In this document: positions 23,778-32,204 of the stretch, one piece after another | How the letters are laid out: every line of letters begins with the position of its first letter | Position numbering within the stretch: the first letter of the stretch is position 1 | Assembly: GCF_030734285.1 (NCBI RefSeq) | Contig: NZ_CP132294.1 | Location: 3,286,001-3,350,000 of the forward strand | Origin: Natronococcus sp. AD-5 | GTDB taxonomy: Archaea; Halobacteriota; Halobacteria; Halobacteriales; Natrialbaceae | Reading direction: 5' to 3' | DNA: 64,000 nucleotides | The notes under the pieces: model-generated | Database searches by the model: none | Told to the model about the DNA's origin: nothing | The model's input: only the letters and a program-made list of their open reading frames with translations | Position numbers and translations under genes: made by a program

Positions 23778-25604
23778 ATGGACGCCGGGAGCGACTACGG
23801 CCGGTACGACGAGGGCCGACGCGTCAACTACTGGGTTCTGGACCGAGCGCTCGAGCGCGAGCTCCGCCGCACCTACGCCGACGACGAGTACGAGTGGGCC
23901 GAACCCCGGCTCGAGGCGTTCGGCGAGACCGTCGGCTACACGGTCGCCGACAACGCCGATTACGTCGACGACCACGGGCCGGAACTCGAACCCTACGACA
24001 AGCACGGCGAGGTACAGAATTACGTTCGCTACCCCGCCGAACAGTTCGAGAACGAGCGGCTCGCCTACGAGGCCGGGATCGTCGCCGACGCCTTCGAGGC
24101 GCCCCCCGGACGCGACGAACCGATGCCGCTCTCGCACAACCTCGCGATGCAGTACCTGCTGTGTTACGCCGATCCCGGCTTCGACTGCCCGGTCGCGATG
24201 ACCGCCGGCGCGGCGCTCGTTCTCGAGAAGTTCGGCGACGAGTCCCTCGAGCCCTACTACGAGGCGCTGACGAGTCGCGACTACGACGACCTCGTCGAGG
24301 GGGCGATGTTTCTCACCGAAAAGCAAGGGGGCAGCGACGTCGGCGCGAACGAGACTCGCGCCGAGTGGGACGACGAAGAGGGGTGCTGGCGCCTGTACGG
24401 CGAGAAGTGGTTCTGTTCGAACGTCGACGCCGAGGGGACGCTCGCGCTCGCCCGGACCGAGGACGCCCCGGAGGGCACCGACGGGCTCTCGATGTTTCTC
24501 GTCCCCCACGCGGACCTCGCGAAGGGTCCCGTCACGAAAGGCGACTTGCTCGAGGACGGCCCGCTCTCCCCCGGAGACGTCAACGACCAGCTCTACCGTC
24601 GGCTGAAGGACAAACTCGGTACCGTCTCGGTGCCGACGGGGGAGGTCGAGTTCACGGGCGCGAAAGCGATCCTCGTCGGCGAGGCGGAGAACGGCTTCCG
24701 GCAGATGGCCGAGATGCTCAACCTCGAGCGCCTGTCGAACGCCGCGGCTTCCTGCGGGATCATCGGACGGGTACTGCTCGAGAGCAAGATCTACGCCGCG
24801 AATCGCGAGGCGTTCGGCGAGACGATCGATCAGTACCCGCTCATGCGCGCGGATCTGGTCGACATGGCCGTCACTCACGAGGCCGCGGTGGCGTACGTCT
24901 TCGAGGCCGCGCGGCTGCTGTCGGAACGCGAGCGAGCCGAACGCGCGGGGGAGAGCGCGGACGACGCGTACCGCCTGATGCGGCTGCTGATCCCCATCGC
25001 GAAGCTTCGCACCGCCCGCATGGCCGTCGACACCGCCTCCTACGGGATGGAGGTCCACGGGGGCAACGGTTACGTGAACGACTTCGTCACCAATCGAATG
25101 TTACGGGACGCGCAGGTCCTGCCCATCTGGGAGGGGACCGAGAACATCCTCTCGCTGGACGTGCTGCGAGCCCTCGAGCGCGAGGACGCTCACGAGCCGC
25201 TGCGGGAAACGATCGAGGACAGACTCGAGGCCGTCTCGCACCCGGCGCTCGCCGATACCACCGGTACCGTCGAGAGCGAGTACCGCGACCTGATGACAGC
25301 GTTGGCGACGCTCGCCGGCGAGGACGCCGCGTACGCGCAGCTGTCGGCCAAGCGACTCGCACACTACGTGTTCGACGTCTTCACCGCGGCGTTGCTGCTC
25401 GAGGAGGCCCAGTCCGAACTCGAGGACGGGAACGGTCGGACGGCGCTCGTCGCCCGCCGATTCGTCTCGAACGAACTCGAGAGGCCGGAGGCGCGCGGGA
25501 TTACGAGCGGAGATCGGTTCGCGCTCGAGGCGTTCGATCCGATCGTCCGGCACGCGCCGGTGGATCCCGAGCGGCTCTCGGAAACCGTGCCGGCCGACGA
25601 CTAG
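23778..25604 (+). CDS. Acyl-CoA dehydrogenase family protein (AidB-like)
   Basis: The 608-residue flavoprotein is longer than standard acyl-CoA dehydrogenases (about 380) and matches the AidB/ACAD11-like branch. The FAD-binding stretch is FLTEKQGGSDVGANETRAEW (about 174-193). The C-terminal domain contains HGGNGYVNDFVTNRMLRDAQ and PIWEGTENILSLDVLRAL, both typical of AidB. AidB in E. coli binds DNA and is induced by alkylating agents; other members are genuine dehydrogenases, so both roles are open. No acyl-CoA ligase or thiolase lies nearby. It sits just after the SWIM gene. Confidence 0.85.
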   Translation: MDAGSDYGRYDEGRRVNYWVLDRALERELRRTYADDEYEWAEPRLEAFGETVGYTVADNADYVDDHGPELEPYDKHGEVQNYVRYPAEQFENERLAYEAGIVADAFEAPPGRDEPMPLSHNLAMQYLLCYADPGFDCPVAMTAGAALVLEKFGDESLEPYYEALTSRDYDDLVEGAMFLTEKQGGSDVGANETRAEWDDEEGCWRLYGEKWFCSNVDAEGTLALARTEDAPEGTDGLSMFLVPHADLAKGPVTKGDLLEDGPLSPGDVNDQLYRRLKDKLGTVSVPTGEVEFTGAKAILVGEAENGFRQMAEMLNLERLSNAAASCGIIGRVLLESKIYAANREAFGETIDQYPLMRADLVDMAVTHEAAVAYVFEAARLLSERERAERAGESADDAYRLMRLLIPIAKLRTARMAVDTASYGMEVHGGNGYVNDFVTNRMLRDAQVLPIWEGTENILSLDVLRALEREDAHEPLRETIEDRLEAVSHPALADTTGTVESEYRDLMTALATLAGEDAAYAQLSAKRLAHYVFDVFTAALLLEEAQSELEDGNGRTALVARRFVSNELERPEARGITSGDRFALEAFDPIVRHAPVDPERLSETVPADD

Positions 25605-25630
25605 GACGCCTTCGAGCGACGGTGGGACGG

Positions 25631-26683
25631 CTATCGCTCTCGTTCCGCTCGAATCCGTTCGCGAGCGCGGTTCGCGTACGTCCGTCCGGCGGCGATCGTA
25701 CGCCGCCACGTCGCCGGCTCGAGCAGGTACCGAACGCCGACGGTGGCCACTTTGAGCAAGAACACCAGCGCGACGGCCGTTCGGCGTACGGTGTCGGAGT
25801 ACCACGCGACCGGAATCGTGACGAAGCCGGCCGTAACGAGCCCGATCAGCCCGCCGATAGCGTACGGCGAGAACGGGGGAAAGAGCTCGAGAGCGGCGGC
25901 GAGGGGTGCTATCGTCAGTGCGACCGCGCTACAACGGCCGGCGATCGGTCGAGGGGCGCGCGACGGACGGTCTAACGCTCTGACCTGCCGACCGAGCACG
26001 ATCAGTTGCCAGCCGGCGAACGCGCCGAGCGACGCCGCGAGGACGAATATCGAATCCCGGTAGGCGTCGCTCGCTACCACGAAAAAGAGCCCGGTGACGA
26101 TGGCGAGCGCGAACGTGACCGTCGGTTTATCGGCGGGAGCGCGTTTCATGAGTGTCGTCGCCAGCAGGAGTAACGCGATCCCGACCGCCGCTCCGACGAC
26201 GACGTCGACCAGGTAGTGAACGCCGAGTGCAACCCGGGAAAACGAAACCGTCGCGACGAGCGTCCCGGCGGCGAGGAAGCGCCGACGACGGGTGCCGTAC
26301 GCGAGCACGGAGGCCAGTCCGAAGTAGACGATCGTCGCGTTGACCGCGTGACCGCTCGGAAACCCGTACCCGGTCGCGAAGGCGGTCGCCTCGTACGCCG
26401 GTTGAATCGTCCGGGGGAGCAGTTCGGGGTCGAGTAGTACCTGTTCCGGTCGCGGGAAACCGAAAATTTCCTTCAACCCCTTGTACAGCCCCATTCCCGC
26501 CAACCAGACGCCGGCAACGACGGCGATGTCGTCCCGGTTGGACGTGTGAGCCCAGTAGAGCGTAACGAGGAGCAGCGACAGGAACCAGACGTCGCCCAGC
26601 TGGGTGAGCAGCGCGATGATAACGGCGAGCCACTCGGGAACGTGCTCCTGAATCGGTTCGAACTCGCCGATCCCTCGGGACAT
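25631..26683 (-). CDS. PAP2-family membrane phosphatase
   Basis: The 350-residue integral membrane protein has all three PAP2 motifs: K71-x6-R78-P79 in KEIFGFPRP, PSGH at 109-112 (GFPSGHAVNA), and S149-R150 with H156 and D160 in SRVALGVHYLVDV. Such enzymes dephosphorylate lipid phosphates, for example undecaprenyl or dolichyl pyrophosphate, or phosphatidic acid. About ten helices are predicted, with an extra C-terminal membrane half of about 150 residues not needed for the PAP2 core. The start at 26683 (MSRGIGEFEP) is well placed. The P450 gene lies 77 bases downstream from it and in the same direction. Confidence 0.85.
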   Translation of the reverse strand: MSRGIGEFEPIQEHVPEWLAVIIALLTQLGDVWFLSLLLVTLYWAHTSNRDDIAVVAGVWLAGMGLYKGLKEIFGFPRPEQVLLDPELLPRTIQPAYEATAFATGYGFPSGHAVNATIVYFGLASVLAYGTRRRRFLAAGTLVATVSFSRVALGVHYLVDVVVGAAVGIALLLLATTLMKRAPADKPTVTFALAIVTGLFFVVASDAYRDSIFVLAASLGAFAGWQLIVLGRQVRALDRPSRAPRPIAGRCSAVALTIAPLAAALELFPPFSPYAIGGLIGLVTAGFVTIPVAWYSDTVRRTAVALVFLLKVATVGVRYLLEPATWRRTIAAGRTYANRARERIRAERER

Positions 26684-26759
26684 GCCGGACGTTCCGACCG
26701 CGGGCGAAAAAATGCCACTGGTTTCGCGATCGGTCCGCGCTCTCGGCGGACCGGATCGA

Positions 26760-28103
26760 TCACGAGCGCCGCTCGAGTCGCATCGGCATCCCGCCTTCCG
26801 GATGAGCCGTCAGCGAACCCCGCAACTCGAGCGGCCCCTCGTCGATCCGTCGCGGCCTGAACTCGCGGGCGACGATCGCCGCGATGATCGGCGCCTCGAG
26901 CATCGTGAACCCCTTGCCGATACAGCTGCGCGGCCCCGCCCCGAACGGGAAGTAGGCGTAGGACGGGTGGGTCGGCTCGAGCCAGCGATCCGGGTCGAAC
27001 CGCGTCGGGCGCTCGAAGGAGCGCGGATCGCGGTGGAGCACCCACTGGGAGAGCGCGACGAGCGAGCCCTCCGGCAGTCGGTACCCCGAGAACGTCACCG
27101 GCCGCTCGGCCTGCCGAAAGAGGACGTACACCGGCGGATAGAGCCGCATCGTCTCCCGGAGGACGTTGCGGAGCGTCGCGAGCCCGCGGACGTCGGCCGC
27201 GGTGAGCGACGCCGGCCCCTCGAGGTCGGCGAACAGCGCGTCGACCTCCTCGTGGACGCGGGTTTCGACGTCGGGGTGCTCCGAGAGCAGCGCCCACGCG
27301 TAGGTGAGCACCAGCGCCGTCGTGTCGTGGCCCGCGAGCAGCATCGTCAAGAGTTCGTCGCGGATCCCGGTCTCGTCGATTGCACCCCGCTCGCGGGCCC
27401 GCAAGAGCAACGCGAGCAGGTCCCTGTCGTCGGGTTCGACCCCGCGGGCTCGACGGCGGGTGACGAACAGATCGACGATGCGCTCGAGCTCGGCGATCGA
27501 CCGGTCGAACTCCCGCCGGTCGGGCGTCGGCACCCAGTCGGGGAGCACCGCCCGGCGGGGATCGGGTTCGAACTGCGCGCCCACTGGCTCGAGGAGCAGC
27601 CGGATCTGGCGGGCGCGGCCGGGATCGAGGTCGATCCCGAACATGGCCTCGACGATGATCTCGAGGGTCGTGCGCGTCATCTCCCACTCGACGTCGCGCT
27701 CGTCGCCGTCGTCCCAGCGCTCGACCATCGCGACGGCGCGCTCGACCATCGTCGGCGCCAGGTTCGCGACGCGGTCGGGGGCGAACGCGGGATTCGCGAT
27801 GGCCTGGCGCTGTTTCCAGACGTCGCCCTCGCTCAGCAGGAGCCCTTCTCCGAGGAGTTCGCCGAGCGCGTCGGACTGGAACTCCGGCTTCGAGAACGAC
27901 GCTTCCTCGGCGACGAGCACGCGCTCGACGGCTTCGGGCGTAGCGAGCAGGTAGGTCCGGTTCGGGCCGAGATCGAACGCCGCGATGTCGCCGTAGGTCT
28001 CGCGCAGGTCCGTCAGGAATCCGAACGGATCCCGCGCGTATCGCGGCAGCGAGCCGGCGACCGGCACGCCTCGCGGGCCGGGCGGCCCGATAGCAGACGT
28101 CAT
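26760..28103 (-). CDS. Cytochrome P450
   Basis: This 447-residue haem monooxygenase has the expected motifs: the oxygen-binding I helix LLAGHDTTALVLTY, the ExxR pair in LRETMRLYPP, and the haem-ligand loop FPFGAGPRSCIGKGF with Cys394. The N-terminus (MTSAIGPPGPRGVPVAGSLP) has the Pro-rich hinge of microsomal-like P450s but no membrane anchor. It resembles the CYP102/CYP174-type class found in haloarchaea. The substrate is unknown; fatty acids or isoprenoids are typical guesses. No dedicated ferredoxin or reductase lies alongside. Confidence 0.9.
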   Translation of the reverse strand: MTSAIGPPGPRGVPVAGSLPRYARDPFGFLTDLRETYGDIAAFDLGPNRTYLLATPEAVERVLVAEEASFSKPEFQSDALGELLGEGLLLSEGDVWKQRQAIANPAFAPDRVANLAPTMVERAVAMVERWDDGDERDVEWEMTRTTLEIIVEAMFGIDLDPGRARQIRLLLEPVGAQFEPDPRRAVLPDWVPTPDRREFDRSIAELERIVDLFVTRRRARGVEPDDRDLLALLLRARERGAIDETGIRDELLTMLLAGHDTTALVLTYAWALLSEHPDVETRVHEEVDALFADLEGPASLTAADVRGLATLRNVLRETMRLYPPVYVLFRQAERPVTFSGYRLPEGSLVALSQWVLHRDPRSFERPTRFDPDRWLEPTHPSYAYFPFGAGPRSCIGKGFTMLEAPIIAAIVAREFRPRRIDEGPLELRGSLTAHPEGGMPMRLERRS

Positions 28104-28217
28104 CGTCTCCGCGTAGGACCGGACGGGCAAGAACGTTTGTCCCCCTGACGGAGGGGTAATCGACCGTTTCCGGGCTCTCCGCGGCGTTTCGAGCGAAACC
28201 GCCGGCGGAACGGGCCG

Positions 28218-28736
28218 TTACTCGAGCAGTTCGGCGGCCTCGTCGACCTCCATCACGCCCTGCTTGACCGCGTTCAGCACGCGGACGATCTCCTCGTCGG
28301 GGCCGGAGTCGGCCTCGCCGACCTCCTCGAGGGTGACCTTCTCGGACGCGCCGACGAACTCGAGGAAGTCGGTGCCGTCGGCGATGGCGGTCTCCTTCTT
28401 GACCCGGTAGTTCCCGCCGTCGGTGACGTGGAGGTCGGCGGGGTGGAAGAAGTACCAGTCCTCGCGGTCGAATCGGACGCCGATTCGGGGTTTCGCGCCG
28501 AAGTTCTGGGCGAAGTAGGTCAGCGCCTCGACCTCCTCGCCGGAGAGGTAGATCGGATCGCCGGCGCTCGATTTGGCCTCGATCGCGTAGAAGACCTCGC
28601 CGTCGCCGGCGAGCACGTCGGGGAGTTCGCGTTCGGTCGCGGAGCCGCTCGCGGGCGCGCGCATCACCGCGAAGCCGGCCTCGTCGAGTTCGTTGACGAG
28701 TTCCCGCTCGCGGCGGTCGCCCTTCGCCTGAGACAT
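28218..28736 (-). CDS. hjc: Holliday junction resolvase Hjc
   Basis: Hjc cuts four-way DNA junctions during recombination. The 172-residue protein has the nuclease core: E10/E12 in [18 protein letters not shown]40 in [13 protein letters not shown], and E53-x-K55 in [15 protein letters not shown]. These are the archaeal-resolvase active-site residues. The C-terminal 50 residues (after [11 protein letters not shown]) form an extension common in haloarchaeal Hjc, ending in a helix [10 protein letters not shown]. The start [15 protein letters not shown] fits the family. Confidence 0.93.
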   Translation of the reverse strand: MSQAKGDRRERELVNELDEAGFAVMRAPASGSATERELPDVLAGDGEVFYAIEAKSSAGDPIYLSGEEVEALTYFAQNFGAKPRIGVRFDREDWYFFHPADLHVTDGGNYRVKKETAIADGTDFLEFVGASEKVTLEEVGEADSGPDEEIVRVLNAVKQGVMEVDEAAELLE

Positions 28737-28842
28737 ATCCGGTAGTTCACCGGCGAGTGATAATAAACGGGGCGAAGCGCGGCCCGGAGCGGGGCGCTGA
28801 CTGCGGGAATCCGCACACGTCGGTCCGGGCGAAGATCAAAGA

Positions 28843-29664
28843 TCAGAGCGGAAGCAGCGCCAGTCCGGCCTCGACGCTCACGGCCGTCGCGCTCTCGAGT
28901 TCCTCGGGCGCGAAGCGAAGCACGAGGTAGAGGATGGCGAACTGGATGGCGTTGAACGCGGCGTGGGCCGCGATGGGAACGAAGAGGTTGTCCGTTTTCG
29001 CGTAGAGGGTGCCGAAGATGATCGAACCGCCGAAGACGACGGCGAGCGAGACGCCCACGGCGCCGAGCGGTGCGGCGCCGCCGCCGGCGGCCATCCCGTA
29101 GGCCGGAATGTGAACGAGCGCGAAGATGAGGCTCGTGACGACGACCGCTCCCGTTCGGCTGAACGCCGCGTACAGCCGCTTCTGGATCACGTTCCGGAAC
29201 AGGAACTCCTCGGCGGGCGCGTTGAACAGGAAGACGACGACGATCATGAGCAACACCATGGTGGGATCGTCGCCGATCAGTTCCATGACCTGATTCTCCG
29301 ACGACGGCAGATCGAGCAGCGTCGCGACGGTGTTGACGACGATCACGAACGCGATACTGGCGAAGACGCCCGCGAGGACGTAGAGCCAGCCGCGTCGCGA
29401 CGGGCGCCGCAGGTCGAGCCACTCCCAGCTTCGTTCGGTCCACCAGAGGTAGACCCCGCCCACGAGGAAGAACCCGAGGAAGTTCAGGGTGAGAAAGACG
29501 AACGTCGACGCGTTGGAGGCGTCCGCCGGGGACTCGAGGAGCGTCGGATCGAGCAGAAACGCCGGAGCGGTCGTGAACTGAGACGCGAGAATGCCCGAGA
29601 CCGAGAGGACGATGGCGACGAGTATCGACCGCGTGTACCCGTCCGCCTGATCTACTGTCGACAT
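28843..29664 (-). CDS. CPBP (Abi) family intramembrane metalloprotease
   Basis: The 273-residue protein has about eight membrane helices and the CPBP/Rce1 motifs: EEFLFRNVIQKRLYA (motif 1, about 161-175) and FALVHIPAYG (motif 2), with a later VPIAAHAAFNAIQF (motif 3). These supply Glu and His residues for a metal-dependent active site inside the membrane. Rce1 relatives cleave prenylated proteins. Many prokaryotic members act in peptide maturation or bacteriocin immunity, and the archaeal role is unknown. It stands between hjc and ahcY. Confidence 0.85.
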   Translation of the reverse strand: MSTVDQADGYTRSILVAIVLSVSGILASQFTTAPAFLLDPTLLESPADASNASTFVFLTLNFLGFFLVGGVYLWWTERSWEWLDLRRPSRRGWLYVLAGVFASIAFVIVVNTVATLLDLPSSENQVMELIGDDPTMVLLMIVVVFLFNAPAEEFLFRNVIQKRLYAAFSRTGAVVVTSLIFALVHIPAYGMAAGGGAAPLGAVGVSLAVVFGGSIIFGTLYAKTDNLFVPIAAHAAFNAIQFAILYLVLRFAPEELESATAVSVEAGLALLPL

Positions 29665-29743
29665 GCGCCGGTGTAGGGGCAGCGTGCCCTTGGGCGTTCC
29701 TCTTTCGTATGATAGGGAGGCGAAACGAACCGTCGATAGCGAC

Positions 29744-31072
29744 TTACGTGCCGTGGTCCCAGGAGTCCATGTACTCGCGCTGCGTCTCGGTCAGCGCGTC
29801 GTACTCGACGCCCTCGGCCTCGAGTTTGATCTCGGCGATTTCCCGGTCCAGTTCGTCGGGAACGTCGTGAACGCCCGCGTCGTACTCATCGCTGTTCTCG
29901 AGCAGTTCCCGCACGCAGACGGCCTGAACGCCGAAGCTCTGGTCCATCACTTCGACGGGGTGGCCGAGCGAGATCGGCGCGGCGAGGTTGACGAGTCGAC
30001 CCTCGGCGATGACGTTCAGCCGGCGGCCGTCCTCGAGTTCGTAGGCTTCGACGCCGTCGCGGGCCTCGTAGCGGTCGACCGCGAGGTCGTCGAGCGCGTC
30101 GAGGTCGATCTCGATGTCGAAGTGACCCGCGTTGGCGAGCAGGACGCCGTCGTTCATCTTCTCGAAGTGCTCCTCGACGATGACGTCGCGGTTGCCCGTC
30201 GTCGTGAGGAAAACGTCGCCGACTTCGGCGGCCTCGTCCATCGGCATGACCTCGTAACCCTCCATGTGGGCCTCGAGGGCGCGCCGGGGTTCGACTTCGG
30301 TGACGATGACGTTCGCGTTCTGGCCCGCCGCCTTCTTCGCGACGCCCTTGCCGCAGTAGCCGTAGCCCGAGACGACGACGTCCTTGCCGGCCCACGAGAG
30401 GTTCGTGGTCATCGCGATCGAGGCCAGCGAGGACTCGCCGGTGCCGTGGACGTTGTCGAAGAGTCGCTTCATGGGCGTGTCGTTGACCGCGAAGACGGGG
30501 TACTCGAGCGCGCCGTCTTCGTCCATCGCGCGCAGTCGGTGGACGCCGGTGGTCGTCTCCTCGGCGCCGCCGACGATGCCCTCGATCAGTTCGGGGTAGT
30601 CCTCGTGGATCGCCGCGACGAGGTCCATCCCGTCGTCGACGGTGATCGTCGGCTCGTGGGCGATGACGGCCTCGATGGCGGCGTAGTACTCCTCGTCGTC
30701 GACGCCGCGTTTCGCGTAGCTCGTGATGTTCTCGTGGGCGTCGAGCGCTGCCGAGACGTCGTCGTGGGTCGACAGCGGGTTACAGCCCGTCACCGCTACC
30801 TCGGCGCCGCCCTCCGCGAGCGTCTCGACGAGCATCGCCGTCTTCGCCTCGACGTGCATCGCCATCGCGATCCGCTCGCCCTCGAACGGCTGGTCCGCGA
30901 CGAACTCCTCGCGGACGTGCTCGAGGATCGGCATGTGTTGGGCTGCCCAGTCCATCTTGCGGCGGCCCTCCTCTCGAGCCGCATCCACGTCCTGAAATTC
31001 CATTTCAGGATTCGCCGAGCTCTGCTCGGCGGCTTCGTTCAGCTGATCGCTGATCGGCGGATACTCGGTCAT
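29744..31072 (-). CDS. ahcY: S-adenosylhomocysteine hydrolase
   Basis: AhcY splits S-adenosylhomocysteine (the product of methyltransferases) to homocysteine and adenosine, using a bound NAD. The 442-residue archaeal-size protein has MAMHVEAKTAMLVETL (H73), GCNPLSTHDDVSAAL, the catalytic K202 and D206 in VNDTPMKRLFDNVHGTGE, and the NAD loop VVVSGYGYCGKGVAKK (236-243). The C-terminal half carries NAGHFDIEIDL, also typical. With mtaD at 32205 it gives two routes for SAH disposal within 4 kb. A perfect 9-bp inverted repeat lies inside the 5' part (30990-31010). Confidence 0.96.
   Translation of the reverse strand: MTEYPPISDQLNEAAEQSSANPEMEFQDVDAAREEGRRKMDWAAQHMPILEHVREEFVADQPFEGERIAMAMHVEAKTAMLVETLAEGGAEVAVTGCNPLSTHDDVSAALDAHENITSYAKRGVDDEEYYAAIEAVIAHEPTITVDDGMDLVAAIHEDYPELIEGIVGGAEETTTGVHRLRAMDEDGALEYPVFAVNDTPMKRLFDNVHGTGESSLASIAMTTNLSWAGKDVVVSGYGYCGKGVAKKAAGQNANVIVTEVEPRRALEAHMEGYEVMPMDEAAEVGDVFLTTTGNRDVIVEEHFEKMNDGVLLANAGHFDIEIDLDALDDLAVDRYEARDGVEAYELEDGRRLNVIAEGRLVNLAAPISLGHPVEVMDQSFGVQAVCVRELLENSDEYDAGVHDVPDELDREIAEIKLEAEGVEYDALTETQREYMDSWDHGT
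30990..31010. repeat. Perfect 9-bp inverted repeat inside ahcY
   Basis: TCCTGAAAT (30990-30998) and ATTTCAGGA (31002-31010) are exact inverted copies separated by 3 bases, within codons 23-29 of ahcY. TCCTGAAATT also occurs at 32074-32083, just upstream of the secreted-protein gene, and a similar palindrome is at 55078-55090. It may be a regulator site or only a consequence of the protein sequence. Confidence 0.35.
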
Positions 31073-31190
31073 GCCTGCACAGAGAGGGACCGGGGCAAAA
31101 ACGCTACCGAACCCGATCCCGAACGGCGCTCCCGGATACGGATGCAGTCGTTACGGCCGTATCCGGCCGCTCATCGCTCGTTCACCCGAT

Positions 31191-32069
31191 TCAATCGTCA
31201 CTGTGGCCCGGCGGACCGCCACCGTTGTTGCCGTTACCGGCGTGTTCGGGCGGTCCTTGCTTGTCGTCCTCGTCGTCGCTGTCGGCGTCGCCGTTCCCGT
31301 TGCCGGCGTGTTCGGGCGGCCCCTGCTTGTCGCTCTCAGAGTCGTCACTCGGTGGGCCGGCGTGGCTCGGCGGGCCCGCGTGCTTGGGCGCGTTACCCGG
31401 GTTGTTCTTGACGACGAAGTCCGCGATCCGGATTCCGAGCGGCTTGTCGGACTCGATAGTCTTCTCGTTCTCGACGAACTCGGCGACGAGCGCGCCGAAG
31501 TTCTCGTCTTCGTCCTCGCCGTCGGACGGCTCGAGTGTCGTCGTCCTGTCGAGAGTGTCCCCGTCGACGGCGGCCTCGATCAGCACCTTGACGCTCTCGT
31601 TGCCCGTCGGCGCGTCGAGCGTGACCGTTCCGTTCTCGTCCGTCGTAAACTCGCCAGCGCCCGCGTAGGATGCGTTCTCGTCGACGGTCGAAACCGAGAC
31701 AGTCGTGTTCTCGGCGGCAGTGCCGTTCTCCGTGACCGTCACGACGACCTCGCCGTTCTGGGAAACGGAGATCGAGGACCCGTCCGACTCCGTCTCGTTC
31801 GTCTCGTCCGTTTCGTTACCGGCGGACTCGTTTCCGTCATCTTCCGTCTCGTCACTACCGGATTCGTCTTCGTCATTTACCCCGTCTTCCCCGTTCATCT
31901 CGTTGCCATCCGTTTCCCCGTCCGACGACTCCTCGTCGCCATCCTCTTCGGTGGTCGAGAAGTTCGATTCGACGTCGCCCGTCTCCGCGGCTGCCATCCC
32001 CGGCAGCGCGACGAGCGACAGGATCATGACAACGACCAGTGCCGTTGTGAGCAGTCGATGTTTTTTCAT
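31191..32069 (-). CDS. Acidic secreted protein with Ig-like segment and HAGPP/EHAGNG repeats
   Basis: The 292-residue protein has a Sec-type signal peptide, MKKHRLLTTALVVVMILSLV, with cleavage likely after GMAAA (about 27). A long Asp/Glu/Ser-rich stretch follows (about 30-100), then a domain of about 90 residues (EVVVTVTENGTAAENTTVSV) that looks like a Big/Ig-type or carboxypeptidase-regulatory beta-sandwich. The C-terminal part has tandem units: KHAGPPSHAGPPS, then KQGPPEHAGNGNG and KQGPPEHAGNGNN. No S-layer anchor is evident, so it may be released or cell-associated. Its role is not known. It sits between ahcY and mtaD, with its own promoter (ATTTATT at 32096-32102). Confidence 0.75.
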   Translation of the reverse strand: MKKHRLLTTALVVVMILSLVALPGMAAAETGDVESNFSTTEEDGDEESSDGETDGNEMNGEDGVNDEDESGSDETEDDGNESAGNETDETNETESDGSSISVSQNGEVVVTVTENGTAAENTTVSVSTVDENASYAGAGEFTTDENGTVTLDAPTGNESVKVLIEAAVDGDTLDRTTTLEPSDGEDEDENFGALVAEFVENEKTIESDKPLGIRIADFVVKNNPGNAPKHAGPPSHAGPPSDDSESDKQGPPEHAGNGNGDADSDDEDDKQGPPEHAGNGNNGGGPPGHSDD

Positions 32070-32095
32070 GCAGTCCTGAAATTCAACCTGTAGTG

Positions 32096-32102
32096 AATAA
32101 AT
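32096..32102 (-). promoter_or_regulatory. TATA box for the secreted-protein gene
   Basis: ATTTATT on the minus strand is 27-33 bases before the ATG at 32069, which fits a leaderless transcript beginning at the signal peptide. Confidence 0.5.
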
Positions 32103-32204
32103 CCCCCTGGTGGTTACGCGACTCGCCGGTTTCGAGAAACGGATCAAAAGACCGTTTGAACGTTTATCGGCCGCTCTGAGCGTTTAGATTTCGTTTACGG
32201 GCGG

